Source: Batkoa obscura (lineage: Eukaryota > Entomophthoromycota > Entomophthoromycetes > Entomophthorales > Batkoaceae). Taken from it: a stretch of DNA of 48,491 bases. The stretch spans positions 1-48,491 of the forward strand of contig JASVEC010000117.1 of the NCBI GenBank assembly GCA_030770535.1, written 5' to 3'. Shown here one piece after another: positions 10,652-20,139 of this stretch. The notes beneath the pieces were generated by a model. It was given only the letters and a program-made list of their open reading frames with translations, was not told the origin of the DNA and did no database searches. The stretch's first letter is position 1; the number at the start of each line of letters is the position of its first letter. A program made the position numbers and the translations under genes.

Positions 10652-11230
10652 TCATATAGCATTACTATAACACTGGGCAATTCCAAGTAGTAGAATCTTA
10701 ACATCCAGTTCATCGATCGACATATAGAATCCTAGTTCGACCAACTGATTCATCGAAACACAAATAACAAACTTGCCGAGCACATACCCATCATCTAAAT
10801 TGACAATTTTGTAGCATATTAACGATTCATTGTTACTGTCCGTCTTGACAAACCCATACATTTTCGAAAACATAGGAACATCATATCTATTAATAATAAT
10901 GTTGTAGTTCCCCATTCTATCAGTATTATTTCTTATCATAACAGCGTTAACATTATCTTGGTTAGAAATTAAAAAAGAGTAGCTATTCTCTATTTGTGGC
11001 AACTGGAATAGCTCTATCAACAGCTCATTGTTTTTGCCTTTTAGCTTTAAGCTTCTTTTTAGTTGATGGACCTTATAGTCCTTTGAGTTTTTCTCTTTGT
11101 TATAAATTCCATACTCCTTGCCTTTAAAGCTGAAATGTTTTCTTTTGGCTATTTTGAAATAGCTAGCTTCCTCGCGATAGCTGGGTAGCTCTTCTTTAAC
11201 AAAACTCTGATACTCTGGTAATACACTCAT
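10652..11230 (-). CDS. LPxY-family small protein 2 (unknown function)
   Basis: An intronless 192-residue member and one of the most diverged. LPEY (4-7) and LPSY (15-18) are kept in exactly the family spacing, while the folded part has drifted: the usual Trp of the second strand is replaced within KEYGIYNKEK, and the YKV..LKRSLKL segment aligns with the Y.i...rG..L block of the others. The C-terminus shows YVLGKFVICVS followed by a hydrophobic stretch (DVKILLLGIAQCYSNAI), corresponding to the C-terminal helix of its relatives. A TATAAAA box (rc of 11286-11293) lies about 58 bp upstream. Conservation of the two LPxY motifs despite drift elsewhere argues that they are the functional part. No enzymatic motif is visible. 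Confidence 0.75.
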   Translation of the reverse strand: MSVLPEYQSFVKEELPSYREEASYFKIAKRKHFSFKGKEYGIYNKEKNSKDYKVHQLKRSLKLKGKNNELLIELFQLPQIENSYSFLISNQDNVNAVMIRNNTDRMGNYNIIINRYDVPMFSKMYGFVKTDSNNESLICYKIVNLDDGYVLGKFVICVSMNQLVELGFYMSIDELDVKILLLGIAQCYSNAI

Positions 11231-12022
11231 TTCTTTATTTTATTTCAATTTAATTTTGATGAAAACAAACCTACCAAAATCCCTTGTTTTATATCCCCAT
11301 CTTTTACTGCGCTCTCAAATAAACGTTTGTTGATTTTTAATACTTTTATAAAATCGCTTAATTTTATTCTATTCTATAAAGTATTTGATCTACTTTGCAT
11401 AAAATTAAGTGTTATGAACAAGTTTAAAACGCTTGCGAATAAATATGGAAATTCCGGTAATCCTAGGTTCCGAATAAAATTTAGTTAAATTTTTCTTCAT
11501 TGGTTTGAGTTTAAGAACATTTGATAGATTGAATAAGTGAGATCAGACTGATAATTTTGACCAGGTTTTTTATGAGGGTGTTGGTATAATTAGATGGGCT
11601 TTCTGGGGGTAGAATGGTAGCGTTGAGGTAATCGAAAAGGAATTTAAGTCAAAAAATACTTGGGTTTATTTAGGTTAGAAGCTACATGAATATTCAGAAG
11701 TAAATTCGTTTTAATGGATGTGTTTACTTTTTATCCTATGCTCTTGATAATGTAAAAGATGTGATCTCTCTTTCGACTATAATTTAATTATAATAAAATA
11801 TGTAATATTACTAGGTATAACAACGCTTTATTCAAAAAATAAATAACAGTCATTATTTCAAATTTGATAAAACCAATACAAAAATAAACCAATATCAAAA
11901 GTTTATTTAATTAGTATATAAACAAAGGTCCTTTATTGATAAATCATTTAAAACCAAATGGATAAAACCAATAGGACAGAAGCTAACAAGGAGGTATAAC
12001 AATATATAGTACATATCATTTA
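11231..12022. other. Intergenic, no gene seen
   Basis: An AT-rich spacer between two LPxY-family genes on the same strand; only the TATA box of the 10652-11230 gene stands out. Confidence 0.5.
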
Positions 12023-12595
12023 TTAAGTAGTAATCCAAGAGCAAACGGCACACCGAGTAATAGCCAGAAAAAACACCGCAAACTCGATTTCTTCCAGCTG
12101 TTTAAAAACAGCTATTTCCAATAACCTTTTTGAAGAGAAAGCCAACACTCCTTTAATCAAAACAAGATCATACCCTTGTTCTGTAATATGAAACATAGCC
12201 AAATTATTGAATTTCAATTTTGATATAATAAAGTATTTGCTAGTATATAATCTTAAATCTTGAAGTTGAATTTTATAGGTTTGGTCCAAATCTACGTATT
12301 CCATGGTTGCAGATACCCCATTATTTATATAAAACAAAAATGAAAGTTGATTGGTTCTAGGTACTTCTAATAGATCCACTATGTTAGTACTATCCATACG
12401 CTTGAGTTCAAAACCTCGTTCGTGTTGATATAGTTTATAAATATCTTTATTCGTTTGTTTGTCAAGAATGATTAGTTTCATATTATTAAGTAAATTAAAC
12501 GAGAACTTAATATCTATTCTGTAGTAACTTACCGCATCATTATACAAAGGTAAGCCTTCTTTAATAATCGATTCATATGATGGTAGTATGCTCAT
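12023..12595 (-). CDS. LPxY-family small protein 3 (unknown function)
   Basis: An intronless protein of 190 residues from the ATG at 12595; a further in-frame ATG at 12613 would add six residues. I prefer 12595 because the protein then begins MSILPSY, matching MSVLPEY and MEVLPEY of its relatives, and because the TATAAAAG box (rc of 12638-12646) then lies at the usual distance. LPSY (4-7) and LPLY (15-18) are the paired motifs. The domain keeps YRIDIKFSFN, YKLYQHERGFELKR, a FHITE strand and VLAFSSKRLLEIAVF, ending in a hydrophobic helix (EFAVFFLAITRCAVC). It lacks the Trp seen in most members. Function is unknown; WW-domain binding is inference from the motifs. Confidence 0.75.
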   Translation of the reverse strand: MSILPSYESIIKEGLPLYNDAVSYYRIDIKFSFNLLNNMKLIILDKQTNKDIYKLYQHERGFELKRMDSTNIVDLLEVPRTNQLSFLFYINNGVSATMEYVDLDQTYKIQLQDLRLYTSKYFIISKLKFNNLAMFHITEQGYDLVLIKGVLAFSSKRLLEIAVFKQLEEIEFAVFFLAITRCAVCSWITT

Positions 12596-13814
12596 ACTGT
12601 TTTTATTTATCATTAATCAATTGATCAATTTAATGAGCTTTTATAACAATACAATACAACTTTGCACTAAATTAAAAAAAAGAACAATATATTAATGATA
12701 CAAACCAGTAATATATTGATATAAATACATAAGTTATAATCAGACATATTTCAATTCAATTCGCCAAGTTTAAACATAAATGTTTTACTGCACTAAGTTA
12801 ACCCACATTTCCATATAATTATGACTCAACTCACTCCTTTAATTTTTTCCATTACGAAATACTTTTTATTGGCATATACAACTATCTCAATTTGATCTCT
12901 ATCTATCATTCAGACTCTATATTATAACTAAAACTACTTTGCAACTTTAAATTATCTATTAAAACTGCGATTTTAACTGTTTTAGGCTGTTTTGTTTTAT
13001 TTTTACAAAACCTGCTAATAGTTATATTAAAATACAATAAACACAGTATTATAAAAAACTCAATTTTAGAATATTTATTTGTTTTTGGCTTTAGTAATAT
13101 ATAGCTGATATGGAGAAAATAAACTTTATCTTCAAAACGGGAACTTGAAAAAAACAATCAGATGAAATCTACTTAAAATAAGGTTAAGAAATAGAATTCC
13201 GAAATTGCCTTTTTTATAAATTTATAATAAAAAGAATTAGTAATATAAAACTAAATAATGATAATGGTACATTGATTTTTTAAAAACCCGAGAATTCAGA
13301 TAATTTAAAAGTAAAGCACTCCCTGTTATTTAGCTAATTATAGAATATTCTTTATCGATATTTAACATTAAATACCATATATCTCATATTATTAATACAA
13401 GTTTATCCAACTCTTCTGAATTTAAAAAGTAAATTCTGGGTAATTGTCTGGAATTTAGTTTAATAATACAATCCCGAGTTGAAATCAAAGTATCAGACAA
13501 TTTGAAAAATAATTTTTCTAATCCAACGTTATTACCCAAAAGCTAAGCAACTTGAACTGAAGCAGCACATGTAATCCAAAAGCGATTTGATTTCATTCAT
13601 CCTATACTTTTAATCAATTGATATCCAATAAAAAGTAATGTTAAGCTGTATCCTATAAACATCATCTATTTCACTTACCCACTGTATCCCGTTGCAACTT
13701 ATCTGAAAACTAAGGGTCTAAATGTTTAGTTCATCACTACTAAACTATATCTCTCCTTTTTATTATAAATAAGCACCAAATCCTAATTATATTTATTAAC
13801 AGAAAAAATATGAT
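12596..13814. other. Intergenic, no gene seen
   Basis: AT-rich DNA between the third LPxY gene and tRNA-Tyr. An open frame at 12906-13157 is Lys/Ile/Phe-rich without family resemblance and is treated as chance. Confidence 0.5.
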
Positions 13815-13895
13815 CTCAGCACCCGGGATCGAACCAGGGACCGATGGATTGCTATCATTTACAGTCCATCGCTCTTCCAACTGAGCTATGCTGAG
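13815..13895 (-). tRNA. tRNA-Tyr (GUA) with short intron
   Basis: A full cloverleaf can be drawn on the minus strand. The acceptor stem is CTCAGCA/TGCTGAG, the D arm GCTC..GAGC, and the T arm CCTGG-TTCGATC-CCGGG. The anticodon stem is ATGGA/TCCAT with loop CTGTAA and anticodon GUA. Nine extra bases after position 37 are the canonical nuclear tRNA intron (81 nt in total, 72 mature). Internal A and B boxes (GCTCAGTTGG, GGTTCGATCC) are intact. Confidence 0.95.
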
Positions 13896-14149
13896 TTATC
13901 CAATGGACTTGGAATTGGTAAATAATATATATTCTTTTAATTGCTTTAGCTCAATACAAAGGATACCTAAATTGGTTTCAGAATTCATTTAGAAATAAAA
14001 TATAAGCTTTTATAATTAAACTTCAAAATAAATTTTTTGTAAGTTTTAATATAATAAAAAATAATAACTAATAAAATTCCTATATAACATTTATTTGATT
14101 TATTATTTGATTTGTTGTTTAATTAAAACTTAAAAATGGTAAAAATAAT

Positions 14150-14255
14150 ATATGGAGATGTTTTTTTTGACTTCATTACTTTTCCATCCTTTAAGCACTA
14201 TTTAAGTGGAAAGATTGTTAGTGAAATTATTAAATATAGAAATACATCCCCATAT
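14150..14255 (+). mobile_element. MITE, ~105-bp fold-back family
   Basis: A complete copy with ends ATATGGAGATGT and ACATCCCCATAT. A degenerate partial copy in the opposite orientation (about 14257-14332, lacking clear ends) directly follows. Confidence 0.85.
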
Positions 14256-14517
14256 AATACATTTCTATGCTTAAAAATTTTACTAACAGTTTTTTGCTTA
14301 AATAGTACTTGAAAAACATCTTTACATATATTAAATAAAAGTAAAAACTGATATATGAAAAGCATTTTAAAAATTTCAAAATAAAACAATATCCAAACTA
14401 ATATTTTTTAAATATATATTAAATAATTTTAGAAATACAAACAGAGTATTAATAAAAAATAACAACTAGTAAGAAAAAATTATTTTAAATATTTTAAATA
14501 TTAAACTATAATCTAAG

Positions 14518-14623
14518 ATATGAGGATATTTTATTGACTTCATTACTTTTTCCATTTTTTAAACATTGTTTGAGTAGAAATATTGTTAGGAAAATTCTTG
14601 AACACAAAAATACATCCCCATAT
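14518..14623 (+). mobile_element. MITE, ~105-bp fold-back family
   Basis: A complete copy, left end ATATGAGGAT and right end ACATCCCCATAT; the left end is slightly decayed. Confidence 0.8.
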
Positions 14624-14668
14624 ACATATTTTATTTGTTTATTACAGCTTTAATTAATATCAATACAT

Positions 14669-15132
14669 TGTGAAATCTGGTACTCAGGGTTTGGAGTCAA
14701 AAGCAGCTATTGCTTGGTTGACTACACTATAAGTCGAAAAGCCTTAGTTCATGTGACTAAGATGGACTTGGATTATGAAGAATAGCACGTAATAGGCTAC
14801 AGACTATGTAAAACAAATAGAATAGATAATACCACTGTAAAATCTACGTAAAATACTATTAAGAAAACTTAGTGGCTTTATTCAATGTTCAAGATATTAG
14901 GGGATAATTCAGTTAAAAAGTCTCGAACTACTATGTTCTAAAATCTCTTTTATACTCTGAAAAGTATAAATATCAAAATGAGAAGATAATATTCTTTGGG
15001 ATGGAGCTAGAAATTCTCATAGCAAATTAAAATAAGAGCGTGGGATTAATTTTCTCTGAACTCAAGAACACAACAGCTTAGGCGATTATTATGCTATAAT
15101 TAACCATGGGACTGACAAAGCGATATTTCACA
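14669..15132 (+). mobile_element. Solo-LTR-like repeat (TG...CA), 464 bp
   Basis: A fossil repeat beginning TGTGAAAT and ending ATTTCACA, with no coding interior. A 4-bp ACAT stands immediately on each side (14665-14668, 15133-15136), consistent with a target-site duplication. It is closely related to the copies at 39149-39610 and 18971-19430. TG..CA ends and size suggest a solo LTR; a non-autonomous DNA element with 8-bp inverted ends is the alternative. The clean duplication suggests it is fairly young. Confidence 0.6.
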
Positions 15133-15324
15133 ACATAAGTTAAATTAGTAAAGGCTCTTGATAATATAGCAATTTTTATTAAACTTAATAAAAGTTTTAT
15201 CAATTTATGTTATAAATTATAATAAAACAATTTAAAATAATTTAATTTTTATATAACTTACCAATAAAAAATATAAAAAAACAAGGCTTTTGTTACTATG
15301 ATTTTATGTAATATATACTTTAAT

Positions 15325-15431
15325 ATATGGGAGTGTTTTTTTTAACTTCATTATTTTTTCCATTTTTTAAGCGCTATTTAAGCGGAAAATTTGTTAGTAA
15401 AATTCTTAAACATAAAAATACATCCCCATAT
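15325..15431 (+). mobile_element. MITE, ~105-bp fold-back family
   Basis: A complete copy with ends ATATGGGAGTGT and ACATCCCCATAT and the internal AAGCGCTATTTAAG centre. Confidence 0.85.
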
Positions 15432-15826
15432 ATTTTTAGTAAAATTATTTTAAAATTAAATCAAAAACTAAAAAAATAAACATCAACTATAGATCTTTCA
15501 ATAATAGGATTTTATTAAACAACTTTTTACAGTATACTTTTAAATTGTATTCACAAAATCACTCATAATTACTTGTATTAACTTATAAATTACTATTTAC
15601 CAGATTTTTATAATTTTTTAAAACTGTCAGGTATTTTTGCTTCTTGATAAAAAATTAGGTTAGTATTGTTTTATTGATTACTTTCATAAGTTATTGAATT
15701 TTAAAAACTGAACGAAAAAATTAAAAAAATTTAGACATCCTAATACGGAGTTTGTAAATTTGAAGACAGATACAAAACAAATAAACAAAAAGTAAATTTT
15801 AACCTCATATTTAGTTTATAAATTAT

Positions 15827-16450
15827 TTATTGAGAATAAACGAAACCAAGGATCTGACAACAAGCTATTAATAAGATTGGAAATTCAACTGAGGATATAT
15901 GAAAACTAAACCTTACCTGAGCAATCATTAGCTCTTTATGGGATAAACAGAAGCTAGCTAAGATCACTAATGGACTCTCATTCAAGCTTATAACCCATTG
16001 GTACAAATTACTGTCTCCGATCCTTCTTTTAGTAATGGTATAAGCGCCTGTTTCCTCTTCTATTGCATAAGGATTGTAAGTAGTTAATCTTGAAACTGTT
16101 AGTTCGTAGTTCAGCTCAGCTCTCAATTGATTCATCTTTAGTATTTTAACTAATATATTTGGGTACAATTGATATGTTTTGGTTTCTAGTAAAATACTAT
16201 TATCAAGCCCTTGAAGCTGCCTTCCATCATTGGTAGGGTAGATCTGATACCAAACAACTTCGGATCCCTTTTCTATTAGCTTCCAGGTACATTGATTGAT
16301 ATTTTTAAATAATGAGAATTCAGTTTGGAGTATGAATTTTTTAATTGGAGGAGAATATGGAGGAAGTGATATACCATGATGGGCTGTGGAATAAGCTGGA
16401 AGTGACTCATCACCTTCGGAGATGATTGAATTTGAGTTTGATAAACTCAT
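15827..16450 (-). CDS. LPxY-family small protein 4 (unknown function)
   Basis: An intronless 207-residue member with a Ser/Asn-rich leader before the motifs LPAY (17-20) and LPPY (29-32). The second reads SLPPYSPP, close to a full proline-rich PY context. The domain has FILQTEFSL, the Trp strand (TWKLIEKGSEVVWYQI), a GRQLQGLDN block, YTITKRRIG, a second Trp strand, and VILASFCLS, then a hydrophobic C-terminal segment ending GFVYSQ. It is closest in style to the divergently transcribed gene at 17442-18062, with which it shares a 1-kb intergenic region. A CTATAAAAT box (rc of 16477-16485) lies about 30 bp upstream of the ATG. No signal peptide is seen. Function is unknown; WW-domain binding and a Tubby/scramblase-like fold are inferences. 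Confidence 0.8.
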   Translation of the reverse strand: MSLSNSNSIISEGDESLPAYSTAHHGISLPPYSPPIKKFILQTEFSLFKNINQCTWKLIEKGSEVVWYQIYPTNDGRQLQGLDNSILLETKTYQLYPNILVKILKMNQLRAELNYELTVSRLTTYNPYAIEEETGAYTITKRRIGDSNLYQWVISLNESPLVILASFCLSHKELMIAQVRFSFHISSVEFPILLIACCQILGFVYSQ

Positions 16451-17441
16451 TTTTCAACTTGATGAAAATAGGTGCTATTTTATAGTTTTAGGGTCATTCC
16501 GCAGCGATGGTTTTGGATTTTTTACTTTTAGGGTCAAAATATGGGCTGGGCTGCTGCCAAAATTGTTGATCATATCAATTATTATTATTGTAAAAAATAT
16601 TAAATTTGCTTTTTAAAGTACTGACTACTAACTCTACTTAATTATAGGCAAAATATATAATTTTCATTTTGTTTTGTGATACAACTGCGAAACAAGTTAC
16701 TCAGTATAATCAACAAAAATAATGTACTATAGGTGAGTCATAATTAATCGATGGCAGCTAAAAATTAGAGCCCCTTTAATATATTAAAATAGTTACTAAA
16801 ACGGCGCTTTAATTTTTTGTATCCCTTTGATTGATTTAGGGTTGGTTTTGCAATTTGTTTATAGCCCAAATGGAATTCAACACTGTTTATTATCTTTAAT
16901 TTTTACTAAAAAAATATGACCAAATATACTAAAAATAAACGCATAATATAATAAATGGTACTAAGGTTAAATTTATACACTATATTATGCTGTCTTTAAT
17001 ATCTCTTCTAAAATCATTTTGTATTTTATTCTAAATTTAAGCTGGACTTAAAATTACTAATCTTAAATTAAGAAATGATAATAAATAAATAGCTTATTCT
17101 TACTGGTTAATACTTCTAAATGATATCATAATAGCTCATCTATTTAAGCGTTCAACAACTTTCTTGACTTATATTGATCTAAATCATGAACTGTAGTTTC
17201 AAATAAAGTCCTATTAATAATAATAAAACCGAACCTATTTTCATTTAAAGAATATATAAAAGCGCCGATTTCGTTATGAAAATAAATAATTTAAATTTAA
17301 TCAGCTATCACTTTAATCTCTAATATCAACAATTCTTATAATTGATAGCAGACGAATTACTTAAACTGATAAGAGCATTAATTTAACTGCGCATCTTAAT
17401 TAACAGTATAAATACCCAGCAAACTACACAGGGTAAAGAAA
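16451..17441. other. Divergent promoter region of two LPxY genes
   Basis: A shared upstream region of the minus-strand gene ending at 16450 and the plus-strand gene starting at 17442. TATA boxes lie at both edges (16477-16485 and 17407-17414). Nothing else is recognised. Confidence 0.5.
17407..17414 (+). promoter_or_regulatory. TATA box of LPxY gene 5
   Basis: TATAAATA 28-35 bp before the ATG at 17442. The short distance implies a very short 5' leader. Confidence 0.6.
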
Positions 17442-18062
17442 ATGTCAGATCCTACTTATAACAATTTAAATGGTGAACTGCTACCTTCTTATTCCTTACA
17501 ATATAATAATAGCGCACTACCCTCATACCCATCCCAAATCAAAAGTTTTACAATACATAGCAACTTTTCTTTGATAAAAAAGATCCCTCAGTGTAAATGG
17601 AAATTACAAGAAGCAGGCACCAAAGCTTCTTGGTTTTCGATTAAGCCCACCAATAATGGGATTCAACTCATTGACTTTGATGACTCAGTCATAATGAAAA
17701 CTCATCAGCTACCAAGATTAGACCATAAGCTTTACTTTAAAGTTATAGATCCTTTAAATCAAAGATGCTATGCTGAGGTAATATCCCAGTTGAATCAGTG
17801 TGTGATTTTGATGTCCCATTCTTACCAGAAGGAAACTGAGATCAAAAAGTATGTGATTGAGAAAAAAAGACTGAGTAGTGGGCGCTCAATATGGAACATT
17901 TATTTAAATGGGTTCCCAGATACAGTAGTCTGTAGCTTTAATTTAAAACACGATCGAACAGAGATTGCGGATGTTAGATTCAATTGTAGTTATTTAACTA
18001 GTTTGGAGTTTTATACGTTTTTCAGTGTGGTGGGACAACTCGTTTCGTTAATTTATTCTTGA
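17442..18062 (+). CDS. LPxY-family small protein 5 (unknown function)
   Basis: An intronless 206-residue member. LPSY occurs twice, at 14-17 and 26-29, with the family's 12-residue spacing. The domain reads FTIHSNFSL, the Trp strand (CKWKLQEAGTKASWFSI), a NNGIQLIDF block, YVIEKKRLSSGRSIWNI, VVCSFNLK, IADVRF, and a C-terminal hydrophobic stretch ending SLIYS, nearly the same ending as member 1 (SFIYS). That resemblance ties the plus-strand and minus-strand halves of the array together as one family. It lacks a signal peptide and any obvious membrane span. Role unknown; the tandem LPxY motifs suggest a WW-domain partner. Confidence 0.82.
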   Translation: MSDPTYNNLNGELLPSYSLQYNNSALPSYPSQIKSFTIHSNFSLIKKIPQCKWKLQEAGTKASWFSIKPTNNGIQLIDFDDSVIMKTHQLPRLDHKLYFKVIDPLNQRCYAEVISQLNQCVILMSHSYQKETEIKKYVIEKKRLSSGRSIWNIYLNGFPDTVVCSFNLKHDRTEIADVRFNCSYLTSLEFYTFFSVVGQLVSLIYS

Positions 18063-18726
18063 ATGTGTATTTATTAGTCTTATTTTTTAACTTACTAGCT
18101 GCCATTGGTAGTCTTATTATATTATTATTATCAAATAAATTTATTACTATTTTTTATTCCATTTTGCTACCTATTTTCAATGTGAAATTTTAAAACTTAT
18201 CAACAATATAACAATCTAAAATTAGAATTATCCGAAAAACTCTCAATATTAGTTCTAAAAATCCCTATCATTTCATTTTTAACGAAATGATGCAATAATA
18301 ACCATTATGTCACTTTTCAATTTAATACGTACTACCAACCATCATTATTTTTCCTTTTAATAAAGCTGCTTACAAATAGCATTTAAATATGGACTAGCTT
18401 ACAGAGACTTTCATATCAGTTCAATAATTCAACACTTCGATTAAAGTATATTTTATTCCTACAATTTATTGTATTGATAAAAAACTATTAAATATTATTA
18501 AAACAAAAAACAAAGTAATAAGAAATAATAAAATATGAACATTTCTTAATTTAGAATGTTTATGTTTATTTTTAAATTAAACTATTTATTAATTTATTTG
18601 AATAAATATAAAAATTATCTTTAAAATTATGATATAGAGATATCTAAATTAATTTCATTTTTGCTTAATTTGTAAAAAATTTATGCTTTAAAAATTTTGC
18701 TTAAAACTATAGAAATATTTTTATTA

Positions 18727-18970
18727 AAAGCAGAAATATCTAATATAGCTTTAAATTATTTTATTATAATCTATATTATAAGTTAGAAGGATTTCTATTA
18801 AATCTAATGAAAAGCACCATATTACCAAGGCTTCTACTAATATAACCTATATATTAGCATTAATCAAAGCTGTAGTATGTAAATAAATACATATTTTTAT
18901 AAAACATTATTAAGAAGTATCTATTATTAACTGCTTTGTAGCTAATATTGCAAACTTCCTATCAAATAGA
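18727..18970. repeat. Dispersed repeat R2, copy 1
   Basis: About 240 bp with clear similarity to 38206-38443 (shared blocks such as GTAAATAAATACATATTT and CTTTGTAGCTAATAT or its variant). It is not related to the MITE. No coding frame or RNA polymerase III boxes are evident. Confidence 0.6.
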
Positions 18971-19430
18971 TATGAAATTTGATATTCAGTGCTTGGAATC
19001 AAAAGCAGTTCTTGCTTGATTGGCCAGCTGTAAGTTTAAAGGTCCTATTTTATATGACTAAGATAGACTTGAATTATGAAGAGTAGGACGTATTAGGTTA
19101 CAGACTATGGAAGACAAATAGAATAGATAATGTTACTGTAAAATCTATATAAAATATTATCAGAAAGATTTAGTGGCTTTATTAGAGGTACAATATCAGA
19201 GAACGATTCAGTTAAAAAGCCTCGAGTTATTATATTGAAGAATCTTTTTTATACTGCAACAAGTATGGATATCAAAATGAGAGAATAATATTGTTTGTAA
19301 TATGAAATTAGAAATTCCCATAGTATCAAAATAAGAGCCTAGAATTGGTTGTCTCCGAACTCAAGGACACAGCAACTTAAGTTATTATCTGTTATAATCA
19401 ATCATAGAGCTGACAAAGCGATATTTCACA
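18971..19430 (+). mobile_element. Solo-LTR-like repeat, older copy
   Basis: A fossil copy of the same family as 14669-15132, with TATGAAAT and ATTTCACA ends and no coding interior. More substitutions and no clear flanking duplication suggest it is older than the other two copies. It begins exactly where repeat R2 ends. Confidence 0.55.
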
Positions 19431-19448
19431 TTTCTTATTATATTTACA

Positions 19449-19473
19449 CTTATTATTATTATTATTATTATTA
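19449..19473. repeat. (TTA)n microsatellite
   Basis: About eight tandem ATT/TTA units directly downstream of the LTR-like copy. Confidence 0.8.
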
Positions 19474-19643
19474 ACACAATTTTATATTTTATTAAAAATT
19501 TTCATATATTTTATATATTATATATATTTTTTGGCAAGTTATTATGAAATTTTTCTCAAATTTTTATTTTTATTTTTATTTCATGTGGTCAAATAATTAA
19601 ATTTTGCTTTTAAATACTACAAATAAATTAATTTTATTTAGTT

Positions 19644-19750
19644 ATATGGGGATGTTTTTTTGTGTTTAAGAATTCTATTAACAATTTTTCTACTCAAATA
19701 ATGCTTAAAAAACGGAAGAAGTAATGAAGTCAAAAAAAACACCCCCATAT
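19644..19750 (-). mobile_element. MITE, ~105-bp fold-back family
   Basis: A complete copy in reverse orientation with ends ATATGGGGATGT and ACACCCCCATAT. Confidence 0.85.
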
Positions 19751-20065
19751 TTAGTTTCTAATAACTTTGTTCTTATTAACTTTTAGCACATAAGTTTAAA
19801 TGCTAGTTTAAATCTAGTTCAAAAATTATTAAAGTTATAATAATAATGAACTATAAAGTATGATATATATAGTAATCTTAGAAGGCTTATTTAGTAAATG
19901 GAAAATTCAAAACAGATAAAAAACAAAAGGAGTAGTATTATTTGTATATGTTAATAAAGTTAAAAGGCTTTAATGGCGAATCAATAAAACAGAAACTATC
20001 TTACGAATATTAAAATCTGTATCTTTTCTTTAAATATTATATTTGACAATAAAAAGAAGAAAGGG

Positions 20066-20139
20066 GCTCGTATGGCGCAATTGGCTAGCGCGTTCGACTG
20101 TTAATCGAGAGGTTGCTGGTTCGATCCCAGCTATGAGCG
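20066..20139 (+). tRNA. tRNA-Asn (GUU)
   Basis: Cloverleaf: acceptor GCTCGTA/TATGAGC plus discriminator G, D arm GCGC..GCGC, anticodon stem TTCGA/TCGAG with loop CTGTTAA (anticodon GUU), T arm GCTGG-TTCGATC-CCAGC. There is no intron. A T-rich tract (ATTTTTAA) just downstream can serve as polymerase III terminator. Confidence 0.95.

Larger units (their letters stand above)
13896..15826. other. Repeat-filled intergenic region
   Basis: No gene is seen. The stretch holds three full MITE copies (14150-14255, 14518-14623, 15325-15431), a partial one (about 14257-14332) and a solo-LTR-like repeat (14669-15132). Confidence 0.7.
18063..20065. other. Repeat-rich intergenic region
   Basis: No gene is seen. 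It holds a 0.24-kb dispersed repeat (18727-18970), an abutting LTR-like repeat (18971-19430), a (TTA)n run (about 19449-19473) and a MITE (19644-19750). Confidence 0.65.

Noticed and set aside
14198-14389. 63-codon minus-strand open frame
   Set aside because: Built from MITE sequence; ends with the same residues as the frame at 43290-43541 for that reason only.
14150-15431. CRISPR-like or tandem array
   Set aside because: Repeated ~105-bp units here are separate MITE insertions with inverted ends and irregular spacing, in a eukaryotic sequence.
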